In this document: positions 49,451-61,277 of the stretch, in pieces | Numbering within the stretch: position 1 is the stretch's first letter | Layout of the letters: every line of letters starts with the position of its first letter | Assembly: GCA_963457665.1 (NCBI GenBank) | Contig: OY735215.1 | Span: 29,503,041 to 29,567,040 of the forward strand | Direction: 5' to 3' | Length of the DNA: 64,000 bases | Source: Thysanoteuthis rhombus | Taxonomy: Eukaryota > Mollusca > Cephalopoda > Oegopsida > Thysanoteuthidae | Notes under the pieces: generated by a model | Told to the model about the DNA's origin: nothing | The model's input: only the letters and a program-made list of their open reading frames with translations | Databases searched by the model: none | Position numbers and translations under genes: made by a program

Positions 49451-52400
49451 AATGAATTTTTAGGTGGTGATAGTGAGCATTTGACCGACTCAACACCAAG
49501 GATTTACAAGTCATGGCTCATTAAGATGTGACAATGAGTGTAAAATCCCAAGGTGGTAGGTTTTCTGTTGCAGTTTTTTCTCCTAGGCAGATGCTAAAGC
49601 TGGCTGCCACCCTTTCAAAAAGGAGTATTCCAAATGTATGGTTGACCTGGGTAGGTGGAAGCTTGGGTCTTGAACTCCACTATCTTTATAGTTTTGTCAC
49701 TTATAGTTATCACTACCAACATCACTATTATCAGTGCCAAGTTTTAACAGAGTTCCTGCAGTCTACATTTCTAGAAGGACCCTCTTACTTTTTGGTGTTC
49801 CCTTTTAGGCAACTACATACAGGTGTTTGTACGGGGTCAGATTCAGTTTCTTCCAAAAACAAAGAAGCCTAGTTACATCTGGTTCAATCTTCATACTATG
49901 TGGCAAGACTCGTTAGAAACAAATAACTCCTTTGTCAGGAAGCGATAACTCTACTGATATTTAATTGCTAGTTTTCTCCATTCTGGCTTTATATCAAAAC
50001 ACCAAGATGGAATTCATGGGTCAGCAAAAGATTTCCTGCAGTTTATTTTACCAGTTGAAGAGTGCATCCTCTAGATGAGAAAAAACACTGATGAAGAAAA
50101 AGAATTGAAGTAATGTAAGTGGGCAGAGTTTGATTTAGTCTTGCAATGCACTGCTACAGGAAAATGCATTCCTCACATTTGAATTTTGAATATAGTTATA
50201 CTACACACTTTTACTGGAGATGAATGACATTTCAACTTAGATGATATGAAAGTTGAAGACATGGAATCACATTGTGATGGAGAAGCTCTCAAACTGAAGA
50301 AATTACCCCCTCTGATCCAAGTTTCCAGAAGTGAACAATCAAAAGGGAGACTGTGCAGGAACAAATATAAATAGATTTCTCATACGAACTACAAAGATGA
50401 CAATGTTAACGTATCCTTCACATAAGCTTTCTTTGTAAAATGTTCAGTGGGGATGTGGCGGGGGGGGGGGGCGTGAAAGGTAAAACAAGGAGATCAAAGA
50501 CATAATTCATCACAAATTGACAACATGCCTTATCTGTACCTTGTTTAGGTTTGATTTTGTTTATATAAATAACGATTAGCATAATTTCAGTTTTAAAAAA
50601 CTGTTAGCTAAAATCAGCAGCTCATAGTTTTTCGTTACAAAATAAAAATTAAATCAGTTTCTTGGAAACAAATATTCTTCTTCAATACTTGTTTTAGTTG
50701 ACTTTTGCGGCTCATCGATATATAATTTCTATATCCTGTCTTTTTCCTGACAAAATAAAATTCTTAAAATGATTTTGTACTAATATTCAAGCTATTTGCT
50801 TGTTTGTGTCTCTGCAAAAACATCGCCAATTGACCTGATATTTGGAGTGGAGAATCAATAAAAAAAAAAAAAAGAAAAAAAAAAACACGGGAAAAAAATC
50901 CCCACAGGTTAACTTTCGAGGTCATAGGTCATTCGTTAGCCAATCTCTGGTTTTGAAAGGGAGAAAGGAAGAAAAAAAAAATTTCTATACCAGGATTTTC
51001 ATTATTCATTCTTACAAATGACATTTTACAATAAAATCAATTCTTGAACAAGTATGGGTGTTTTGGGCCAATTATCGCTTTTTTGGCAATGTGACAGCAA
51101 TACATCCTGCCAGTTTTACTGTTGCCAAAGTCAATGGAGGTTTTCAGTTCTCCCTGATGAAGTATTTTTCACTGTGTAGTCTAATTTGAGGTTGTGTTTC
51201 CCCCCAGGTATCCCTGCTAGTTATGTTATTAAAATAGATTCATTTCATTGACAGGAAATAAAAATTGTTTTTGTTGTGCAACTGTTTGATTGATCAAGTA
51301 TTTTTATTTTAGCAACAGTCACGGAGCCTTTTAATGCTCTTTTCAAAATGTATTCTGGTAGGGTAGAAAAAGGACAAGGATTGCTGAATGACATTAGATA
51401 TTTTGCTTTAATCTTTACATTCATCCATAGACAGACTGCTTGATTTGATGCACTTACTCTCAATTCAAGACTGGGTCCACCTACAAAGATTTCAAATGCA
51501 GGGGTTCCTCAAAATATGGGGAGTAATTTCGAGGGTTCTTCCTGATGTAGACAAATGCGATACTAATTGACAGATATCAGCCTAACTATTAGTTGTGCAC
51601 ACACACATTTGTGCTTTACTTTCAAGACAGGATCCTGATTATTTTAACCAAGGGCACCATTCATAGAAATAGTAGTTAGGGAGAAAAGCGAGGTAGATTT
51701 TAATTATATAAATAGGTTTTGAGGTTACTTTTTCTGCAATAAAAGTAAAATGAAATAAACATTTTTGAGATAGTTGCACCAAGGAGGTAAAACAAATGAT
51801 TTGATAAAAGGTAAACTCACAATAGCGTGCTAGTTAGGGAAAGGAGCAAGAGAAAGACTGGTCATAAAAATGGCATATAATACAAATTCTTTAAATAGGA
51901 ACTGCTGAAAGCAGCCTTCAAGCAAGTAACTAAACAAGCAGGATATCTTGAACTCTTGGGCTTGCACATTTATTTTGAACAGTTTCCAATCAATATAACA
52001 ACTGAACCAATGGGGGGGGGGTGTAATTAAAATAGATTAAACAGAGATCAATGTAATCTACACTGAAATAGAACAAGTCATGTACTTTTTACACTTGTTT
52101 ATACAATAAACAAAAATTAAAATAAATACAAATTTAAGCAAGACTTCTTCAAATTCTTTTTTCTTGCACTAGAACATCTGCACTGGTTATATCTTGAAAT
52201 AAAAGTCTCAGGTAACAAGAGTTTAGCATAAAAGTTGAACATATACTTAGCAAATGTACCCAAAGTCTAGATAGCTGATGCTACACAGACATTCAACCAA
52301 GTTACATGACCTATTTATCAAGTAATGTTATTTGCATCCAAAAGAATGTGAAAGGAGAACCTCTTCAATAGTATGTCAATACTTTCAAAGAAATCCACCA

Positions 52401-54169
52401 ATTGACAAAAATGCTAAATTTAGCCTCATGCTGACACAGATAAGAGTAGGTTTCGAGCCAAGGATTAGATAGCATTAATATAATCCCGAGAATTACTATA
52501 AACAGGTAGGAAATATTGGCTGGGAGAATGATTGAGAAAAAAAATACCCTATATTAGTCAGATTTCTTTGGTGTTTATTTTTATGCTTGTTACCATAAAC
52601 ACCTCCACCAAAAAGAGGGAAAAAAAAAAAAAAAATACCATAGCATGATTTTTGTTTGTACAATACCATTGAAATGCTCTAACTTGATGAATAAAGCAAT
52701 TTTCAGTCCAACTAGCAACAATACTGTAGCAGTCATGTTCCCCTAGATAATATGATCAGATTTAGAGATATAACTTGGATGCATCAATTAGGAGTAGTTT
52801 CCCTTGTTTGACAATGGTTATAATACAAAAAGCTATAAATAGGAAGTCTTGACAAAGACTAATGGCACTCAAAAGGTGACCTTTAAAGAATATTTTCAAT
52901 TATAAAAATGTGCAACAAATTAGTTGAAGGGGGGGGGGGAGAGAAAAAATATGTACAAATGACAATGCTATTAATTATCTTCCTGCAAAGATCATAATGT
53001 ACAAATTCCCATCACTTACCAGGTATTCAATTCTACTTTTCTTGTTAAGTTATTTATAGGCAATATTCTTCTCCCAAAAAAAGACGAGGGGAGGTGGGGG
53101 GGGGGCATCATAAGAAAAATTCAGTTAATGGCAACAATCAAGGGCTTGTTAAACTGAACGAGAAGTACCAGGGAGACTTGGAGAAAAAAAAAAAAAAATG
53201 TCAAGCGGCAGAGAGATGCGGGTAGCAAGAATTCTGATCACTTCAAAGAGGCCGATAAATTATCAAGTGAGGAATTACGATGGAATGGAAGAGGAAAAAA
53301 AAAAAAAGTATTAATTTCTTTGGGAAGAGAAAGGGAAAAAAAAAAATCAGTAGTTGGATTTTTTGTTTTGGAATCCAGTTCCTTAAAAGCAAATTTTTCA
53401 AATTCAATGACTTGCAATTACAATATAGCCGAGTGCACAAATCATAAGTGTCACTCCTTGGCACTTTGATCTCAGGCAGAAGAACCAATGCAGGATACAT
53501 AAATTACAGGTTGTTTACTAGTGCTACTTTCATAAGACAACCCTGCACATTCAATGTAACAGAGTCTATAGCTAAATGAGGCATTGAAGAGGATTTATGG
53601 AGATAGGGATGTTTGTTCCCATGGAGAAACAATAGTCTGACATCTCATTCAAGCTTGCTTATTTCCATTATGGGTTTACACAAGTGCAGAATAATTGAGA
53701 ATCTATTACTAGTGCCATGATGGTGATGAAAATTGAAAAAATTGCTCAAATGACAGAATTCATTCATTGTAAAATATATCACCTTGAATACTTCAAAAAG
53801 GTGGCAAAACTTACACAAGAGACATCATGAATCATTAGCATTGATTAGAAATTGTTACATTTCAACTAGCCTAATTCTTCAAATTTGTTGATTCAGATAA
53901 CCTTTGAGGCCCAAAGCCAATGTTTAATGAAAAAAAAAAAATCACAATACATAAAAATATTGAATTACTACCTTGAAATTCAAAATTTAGCATTTATTTA
54001 CTGTTTATTCAATCTCTTCTGCAGGAAAGGAAAAAACCCAAGTGTAAACAAATCCTGGATCTGCAGCAAAATTTATTCTCTTCTTGATTGAAAAATCAGA
54101 GATATCATGTAAACCTTTTTTTTTTTGGTGGAGGGGGGGGGGGTGAATAAGTGAATAAAATATACTTAC

Positions 54170-54209
54170 AATTGGAGCAAAGCTCCATCGGCAATGAGTT
54201 TTCATTACC
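54170..54209 (-). CDS. PPP3R1: Calcineurin B exon 2: N-terminal residues 2-14
   Basis: 40 bp encoding GNENSLPMELCSN and 1 base of the following Phe codon; donor T|GTAAGT, acceptor CTTTTTTTTTCCAG-like after a long pyrimidine run. The exon starts exactly at the Gly-2 codon, so the initiator ATG must be the last three bases of the exon before it. Drosophila begins MGNETSLPMDMCSNF and human MGNEASYPLEMCSHF, so the match is clear. Gly-2 with Asn-3 is the N-myristoylation signal of calcineurin B; after Met removal the myristoyl group helps associate the heterodimer with membranes. It is separated from exon 3 by 23.8 kb. Found by homology reasoning; it is too short to form a listed open frame. Confidence 0.95.
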
Positions 54210-54809
54210 CTGGAAAAAAAAAAAAAAAAAAAAGAAAAGAGGAATTAGTTTCTTGTAAATTTGTATCAAACAAAGTCCCAAAACATTGTAAGAAAATCCA
54301 ACATCATTATTATATAGATATTAGAGAATATAAAAAAAAATATTTATTACGGGCACACCAATATTCCAGCTACTGATGGTCTATTGATCTGAACAAAATT
54401 AAAAGTGAACTTCTAGAATTTCTTGCAGCTCTCACTAGTTTACCGAGTGAGCAAAGGTGGCATTGTATATGGAGCCATCTCTTGATGATTTATACTGCAT
54501 TGGTAGTTATAGCTCACTGATTTTGTAAAATTCCTAGCCTAATTTGCTTGCATTCACCTCTAGTAATAGTCCAGAGTCCGGATTGATGCAAGAAATGATA
54601 GAAACTTAAAACCTGACCACAAGGTTTTAGTACAGAAGCTGTGAGACATGCTATCGGCTCATTAACTTTATATAATTCATTCAATCACAAGTGTTTACTT
54701 TCATTTTTAGTTGATATCTACTGTTTATAGACATTAAAATATCATCTAAAAAGGTTATTTTAGTCAATATGTATTATGGATAGGGTCCAAATGTGCAAAG
54801 TTTGTGCTG

Positions 54810-54990
54810 TACAGCTAGTAGTTCAGAGGGTAAGTTGTGAGCAGAGCCCCCACCCAATGTTTTCCTTAACCCACTGTTGTGGATTCACAGGACCATATTG
54901 ACCTGACATACTACACAGGGCAGTCTGCTCCTAGCAGTGCTGTGTAGGTCATAGCTAAGAGATAAACGAGAAAAAGAACAAAAAAATATT
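54810..54990 (+). repeat. SINE-like remnant
   Basis: 'gctgtacagctagtagttcagagggtaag' is tRNA-like, and the downstream hairpin-forming block 'acacagggcagtctgctcctagcagtgctgtgt' resembles in arrangement the tail of the SINE at 31940. It ends in A-rich DNA at about 54980. A clear B box was not seen. Confidence 0.4.
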
Positions 54991-55267
54991 AATGAGGGTT
55001 AGAGTTGCATGTATTCAACATTTTTCACTGTTTACAGAAGATAAATAGGTCTATTTTGAATGCAGAAGGTACCACAGCCCAAGATGGTCCCACCATATAC
55101 TAACATCTTGAGAGAGATATCAGGTTTTTGGGAAAGAAAAGAAACCAACAAGAAAGACAAAAACGTAATCTGTTAAGAACTAGTTGTTCTACCCTCCTAT
55201 TAAGTGGGTCAGGGAACACTGCTAATCCTAGAAAGTCTGTAAATCTAAGAATATCAACACATGCAGT

Positions 55268-55345
55268 GATGGGTTATTGCACTTAGGATAAGACATGAGA
55301 CTAAGTGGGTGAGGATCATAGTTCAATACCTTGTAATTGATTAAT
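55268..55345 (+). repeat. tRNA-like SINE head remnant
   Basis: 'taggataagacatgagac' (A-box-like) is followed about 30 bases later by B-box-like 'atagttcaatacc' at 55318-55330. Too diverged to be a tRNA. Confidence 0.4.
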
Positions 55346-56734
55346 AATTACAAGATCTCAAAATTTGGCAACATTTTCAGAGGTTAGACCGAAACAAATA
55401 AAGAAGCTGTGCTGTTGTAGTTAAAACATAAGGCTGAAAGTGAAGGGGAGAAAAAAAAACAAAAAAAAAAAAACGATTAGATACTGAAACCATACATTTT
55501 GTAAGTCCCAAAATCATTACAATTCATAGAATGGCAGCAGGTTTTACAATCACTTCACCTAGGAAGAAGAATAATACCTCAATAATCTAAACCTAATGAT
55601 GTTTATATGAAAAGGAAATAAGGAGTTCAAAATGTAATTAATGAATCCTATAATCAAAAGTCAGTAATTCATGTAGTTCCAAATCAAATAAATAAGTAGA
55701 AAAATGATCTCAAGTAGACCATAATACAAAAACGGGGGGGGGGGGGTTTAACAAAAAGAAAAAAAAAAAAAAAAGATTAAGTCATTCTGAATACATAGGT
55801 TTTTGACATTACTATCACGTTTATGTTGTCAAGAGAAAAACTTCTATTATGGCAAATAGTAAAATCTGACATTAAATGTTCATGAATATTCATTAAAGAT
55901 TACAAGAATGACACTAATACAACAGAAGGCAAGAACTTGCAAAAAAAAAAAAAAAAAAGCTAGTCTTTTTGTATAAGAAAAAAGACCAAATTTATGATTT
56001 GGTTACAGATGACACCAGGCAGAGTTATGAAAAGCATGTCACACCCAGTTTTAGGAAGTATCTTTTTTTACCTTTACTAAACGCACACTTTGACAACCTA
56101 CCATCCGCTTGTAATCCCAGAGCAATGCTTATTTTCAGTAAATTGACAGCAACAAAAGTTAATGCGAAGCCTTCTAACAAATGCCTAGAGACCAAAAGAT
56201 AACAGCATTTTGTGAGGGGATTGCTGAGCATAAAGAGGAAAGTTGCTGCAAACCTGTTTGGTGAGTAGATTGCCAAGCCGAAAGGATAGGATAGGGGGGT
56301 AGAGAGGTAAGTACAAGATGGAACAGAGGCGTATTGCTCAAGCAAAACCACCAAGTGCACATTAGCCTTCAAAATAAGCAGTACCACATAGAAAAAAAAA
56401 AATTCTGAAGATGCATCCCAGGTGGATCTTTGCTTCCTAAAAAGTTGTGTGGGTTGGTTACAGGATCTTTTTACAACATTCCCATAGAAGAGGGAGAGGG
56501 GGGGGAGGATAAGATTCAGATGAAGCAGTGTGAAGTGAAAAAAAAATTTGTCAAGGAACATCAGGCAAGAACTAAAAGGTGGAAATACACAAAAACATGT
56601 AAATAAGGTTTGGGTTACAAACCGAAGTGAAAGACTCAATTTCTATTCTAATGAGAGAGCTTTGACATAACTGGCATTGAATTTCATAACACGAGGTGTA
56701 GCTATTAAAGAAGACTTCAAACAACTACTAACTA

Positions 56735-57075
56735 CTCTTTAGCTATTAAAAAGCTTCGTATACTATTTTGTTCAATCTCCCAACAGATTTCAAATTGATG
56801 CATGGCTCAACTTCTGAACTCATTTTTATGACCCATCAGAAAATACTACTTCAAGCAATGTGTAACAGTGAACTTCAGATGCGAGACGGTTGAAACTTTC
56901 AGGCATTTACATGGATCAATGGGCAAGCACAAATAACCTCTGAAAATCTCAGCGGTTTCTCACTTGAAGTAGATGTTTTTCTGATGGGTCATAAAAAATG
57001 ATCAGTTTGAAAATTGAGCAATTCTTAGTGAAATTGAACAAAACAGCTACCAAATATTGTCATACAGAAGTTTAT
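56735..57075. repeat. Inverted repeat of about 340 bp
   Basis: The left arm at about 56755-56860 pairs with the reverse complement of about 56965-57070. Shared blocks are 'ttttgttcaat', 'tttttatgacccatcagaaaa' split around one base, and 'ctacttcaag'. The loop carries 'gaaactttcaggcatttaca' and 'aataacctctgaaaa'. Looks like a MITE or foldback copy. Confidence 0.7.
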
Positions 57076-57076
57076 G

Positions 57077-57103
57077 GTGTGTGTGTGTGTGTGTGTGGGG
57101 GGG
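57077..57103. repeat. (GT)n followed by G-run
   Basis: Ten GT units then GGGGGGG, immediately outside the inverted repeat. Confidence 0.95.
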
Positions 57104-57229
57104 TGAGAACGTAGGACATGAGATTCAGCAAAGTTGAAGAGGATGTTGAAAATGAACATTATGGATACTCATGCATGCCAAAAACCAGCAAGAAGGTATC
57201 TATAAACTTCAGTTAGGACCCAAGATTTG

Positions 57230-57350
57230 GTAGTTTTGTTCAATTTTACTGAAACTTTCAAATCAATGAGATGCTTGATTTGAAATCATTTATACAACGC
57301 ATCAGAAAGATGTCTACAATTCAATTAAAAACATTGGTTTTACGCAACAT
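57230..57350. repeat. Third, direct copy of the inverted-repeat arm
   Basis: 'ttttgttcaattttactgaaa', 'ttatacaacgcatcagaaa' and 'gatgtctacaattcaa' follow the order of the left arm at 56770-56860, with more divergence. Thus three related units lie within 600 bp. Confidence 0.55.
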
Positions 57351-57394
57351 GGATGACACCTCGACTACAGCTCAAGTTGACCCAGAGACTCCTC

Positions 57395-57594
57395 TTGTTT
57401 TACTACCACCCTTTCAAAAAGGGGAGTACATAACTGTAATTACAATTAATTCCACCCCATGTACTCAGTTGATGGTTAAGTGCACATTGAAATTTATCTT
57501 AATGAGTTCTCCACACTTTGCCCATATTGGGAATCAAACCTGGACCCCTGTGTGTGTGTGAGGCAGATGTGTTAACTACTACACCATCTGAGTG
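57395..57594 (-). repeat. tRNA-derived SINE, minus strand
   Basis: The head at 57523-57594 is 72 nt. On the minus strand it begins CCACTCAGATGGTGTAGTAG, contains an A box (TGGTGTAGTAGTTAA) and ends with B box GGTTTGATTCC (reverse complement of 57530-57540). This is the clearest tRNA-like head in the window. The body runs to about 57395 and includes a 'cctttttgaaagggtgg' block also present near 49606. Confidence 0.65.
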
Positions 57595-58243
57595 GACTTG
57601 GATTTATACACATCAGATGATTCCATAATAAAAGGTCAAAATGACACTTTTTTTGGAAGAGTTCTAGAAAAATTATTGAAAAGGATTCCAAATATTTCAG
57701 GTTTGAAGACCACTGCTCTAAGCCAAATTTCAAGCCTTTTCAAACCATCTGTAGATTGTACAGAGGATCAACCAAGTCTTAAGTATTCAATACACAAGTC
57801 CAATGAAATTCTTATAAATCTTTTATTGAAACTTCATTAGATAAAAGCATCTCTAGAATTTCTTTGACATGAGCCCTATAGCATTTACAACGAAAAAATA
57901 TTCAAGTTATTACCACATATAAAAAAAAGATTTAGAAGACTTCATTTGCACATCAAGCAAGAGGTATAGATTTATAGGAATCAATAGCTACAAAACAGGT
58001 TAAGTATTTGTGATATTTTATATATAATTTGAAAATTTATTATAGTTGATAGTGGCTAATCAGAACTGTGCAATTCAGCCCATTTACCTCAAATAAAATT
58101 TAAGTACTAGTATATAAATGAACAAAAGATTATTGCTTCATCAGAAGCATGATATTTTACAAGAGCCAATTTCAAAACTTCAGATAGTTTTTTTTTTTCT
58201 TCCCCAGGAGATTTAATATTTCAAGTGATCATACTTGGGAGGG

Positions 58244-58269
58244 AAAAAAAAAAAAAAAAAAAAAAAAAA
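58244..58269. repeat. A26 homopolymer
   Basis: Uninterrupted run of 26 A preceded by 'gggaggg'. Confidence 0.9.
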
Positions 58270-61246
58270 GTTATGTATCTAGTGAAGGCAACAGACTACT
58301 TTCATTACCTTCTGGCATAAATAGTATTGTAATCCATCTACAGGTTTCATTGCTTTCTGGTTAGTCACTCATCTTCCCGGTCTGCTGAAATTTTTTGCAA
58401 TTCCTTCAGTCTTCATTCCTCCTTGTGACACTATGCTGTTAAACTATAAAGCTGTTGCATGTATTAACAAGTCGCACCACCAGAATGACTATTTTCTCTA
58501 TTGAACATAATGGGGAGTTTCCATGTGAGAATAGCTCTACAGGGTATTGACATTTATTCTTTGTAGATTTGTACTAAAGAGTTTTTTATTTTTTATTTCT
58601 ATTTTTGAATGTTCAATAAGAGCAAGTTTCTCAGAAATTGCTTGCATGGCATCACATTTTTAAAGGTTTGGAATTTTGTATACACTGAATTATACACAAT
58701 TGTACCTATAGTCTTAAAAGCTTGCTCAAAAACAGTCAGCCCCAATGACCAATCGAAGAGTCAATTTGGTTTGTTAACATTAACTTAATTGAATGACTTG
58801 GTGACCTAGATAAATAGAAGCCCCAATTAACTGACAACCTATTTGATTTAAATCTAGGTGTGGTACATATAATCTTGATAATTTTAGACATTTTCATTTG
58901 TAAAGACATACTACAGGGTTAGCTGGAAAACTAAAAGTATTTGAATTTATGAAACATAACCGTGTTCATGAGGAAGAAAAAATCCACTGTTACTAAATAG
59001 TTTCTTTGCAACAAGAAAAACATTGAGATTGGATTCCTAAGCTCATCAAATTTGGCACAATGCCACATTTACAGAGAATCCAGAGATAAGTAAAATTTTT
59101 CACAGCATACAAAATCAGCATTCTAACAATAGTGTTAAATTTTCACAATTGATCTGTTTAATGTATATTTAGAATGCACAGTGCAGAAGTGAAAGTGTGC
59201 TGGTTGAAATGAAGGCTTCAAAACTTTGAAGTGTCCAGCACGTTGCAAATGGCAAGAATGTTGTACAAATATCGATCAGGAAACAGTAGGAATGGATGGA
59301 GGCTGTAGAAGTCAAGAAGGTTGTGTACGAAAATGGCAAAGCACGAAGAATCTACCTTCATCATACCAACATTAGGCACCATACTGTGGGGCAATTTGGC
59401 ACTTGCTTTTTCTGCAAAAACTTAGTTATGACCGAAATTTTATACAACAAAATATCACTACCTATGAGGCTACTTGGCCCTATCTTAAACAAATAAACTA
59501 AACAAAATTGTACTAAGGTTTTTTTGAGGTATTGGCTCCCTGATAGTTCCCAGTCTAGATGCCACAAACCCCAGAGGATTCAAAGCAGTATTACAAGGGG
59601 CTTGTGGAAAGACCTTTCAAAAGCTGGGGTTCCACAAGCTTGTTGAGTAGGCAGTCCTTCCAAAAGCAATAATGTAGCAAGAGATTTGATATCATTTTAA
59701 CTGTAGGAGGTGAATAACTGCTAATAAAATCAAGTGGCAGCATAGAGGTAAATTAGAATATCAAGTCAGTCAAGTTCTAAATAGCCCCACCTAACAATAA
59801 TATTCAAAACCAGTCAATATGAAATTCCTTAATTCACACTGAATACTCCCAGAGGTAAGGTCATAACATCAAAATTATAAATGTGTATAGCCTATAGTTT
59901 TTTCTCCACACCTCAGGAGAAAAGTAAAATTTTTTGAAAGATTTGATATTATTAACTACAAATAAATGCAATAATTAGCACTCAAAATATAACCAAGGAA
60001 ATAGTGACGATTGTAATGTTTTTGATCCTAATTTTAACATTCTAATAAAGATGAGTACCAAATAGCTGTGCAGTAAGACTTTAGACTTAATGATTGATTA
60101 AACAAAATATCTGAATAAAATACTGGAACTGCTGTAATAAAAAATATACAACTCAATGAACAAACAAATACGTCCCACTTAAAATTTTTCAAAATCTTAT
60201 TTCGATCAAAGTTAACTTTATAGAATAGCGGCCATATCCTAGAATAATTTTTTTTTTTTACTCTTCAATTTATCTTCCTCAAAAATTGGAACATATGTTT
60301 TGACTAGTTGTGATGAGAAAAAAAAAATCCAAATGTATTTATTTGTTACAGGATAAATGCAAGGAAAAGGTCAAATTTATAAAATAAAGCTTAATCCTAG
60401 ATAGAATGCAAACATGAACTGACAAGGAAGACAGGATTAATTAATAGATTGATAAGACTAGCTAGCACCAATTTATAGGAGAAACAGAAATACAGAAAAA
60501 AGAAAAAAAAAAAAAATGAATACCCAAGAAGGTGGTAGTTTGGAGAAACTTGTACAGCTCTGGTACCAAAGGATATTGAATCCCAGGTGACATTTCTCCC
60601 TTTGTGATCAAAAGTTTCCTAACCCCCATCAGATCATTTTGAATCTTCATGATTCTGAAGGAATTCTCTTCCTGGAGGCAAAGTGCTTGAGAATCACTGA
60701 TCTAAAGCAATAAAATCTCATCAAGTCTACATTGAAAAAAAAAAGCTTATATTTGACTGATAATAGAGTCCTATGGGTTTTATTTAATGAGAATTCAAGT
60801 CTTGAAATAAATTGAAAGAAAGGGGGAAAAAAAAGTATTCACTGCAATTGATAGTGAACCTCCAAAATGGAAAATATTGGACATCAAGCTGGATACGAGT
60901 TTCTTGAATACATCAAGTGTTGGAGGATTTGTGTGGGCTAGAGAAGTTTAAAGGGCATATTTTCAACCCATGATCTTGAGTAAAGGGAGAACATTTTTAT
61001 CTAAAATACTTATATCTGAAACCCCAAAAGCTACAAAAAAAATTTAGATCTCCATTATATGGTTTATTCTATGGTTAATGCCAGTGTTTGAACCCAGATA
61101 AAAAGTAGGATTTTGGACACTAATTTTCAAAATGGGCACAACATAATCTTATCCATGCATCCCTCCTTGACGTTTTGCTGAATTAAGCTAAGCTATCAAT
61201 ATCCCTTCACTGATCAATATAGATCTCTAATACTCAACCTAAGGTC

Positions 61247-61277
<31 letters not shown>
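61247..61277. repeat. (AT)n(AC)n compound microsatellite
   Basis: About 11 AT units leading into five AC units. Confidence 0.95.

Larger units (their letters stand above)
30373..54169 (-). other. PPP3R1: Calcineurin B intron 2 (23.8 kb)
   Basis: The donor is T|GTAAGT after exon 2 and the acceptor is TTTCTTAATAG before exon 3. Sequence is AT-rich with dozens of plus-strand A runs, a few G runs, microsatellites and SINE-like remnants (listed separately). Open frames at 40291-40491, 41431-41652, 46941-47207, 48087-48335 and 49528-49872 have no recognised domain and are treated as chance. Stretches between listed repeats showed nothing further. No nested gene was recognised on either strand. Confidence 0.85.

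Noticed and set aside
56102-56104. ATG|GTAGGT as the calcineurin B start exon
   Set aside because: The donor is acceptable, but C at -3 is a poor initiation context and nothing upstream looks like a promoter or 5'UTR. Left as a possibility only.
57523-57594. Functional tRNA gene on minus
   Set aside because: A and B boxes are present, but the acceptor and anticodon stems do not pair convincingly and a (GT)n run sits within the head; a SINE head fits better.
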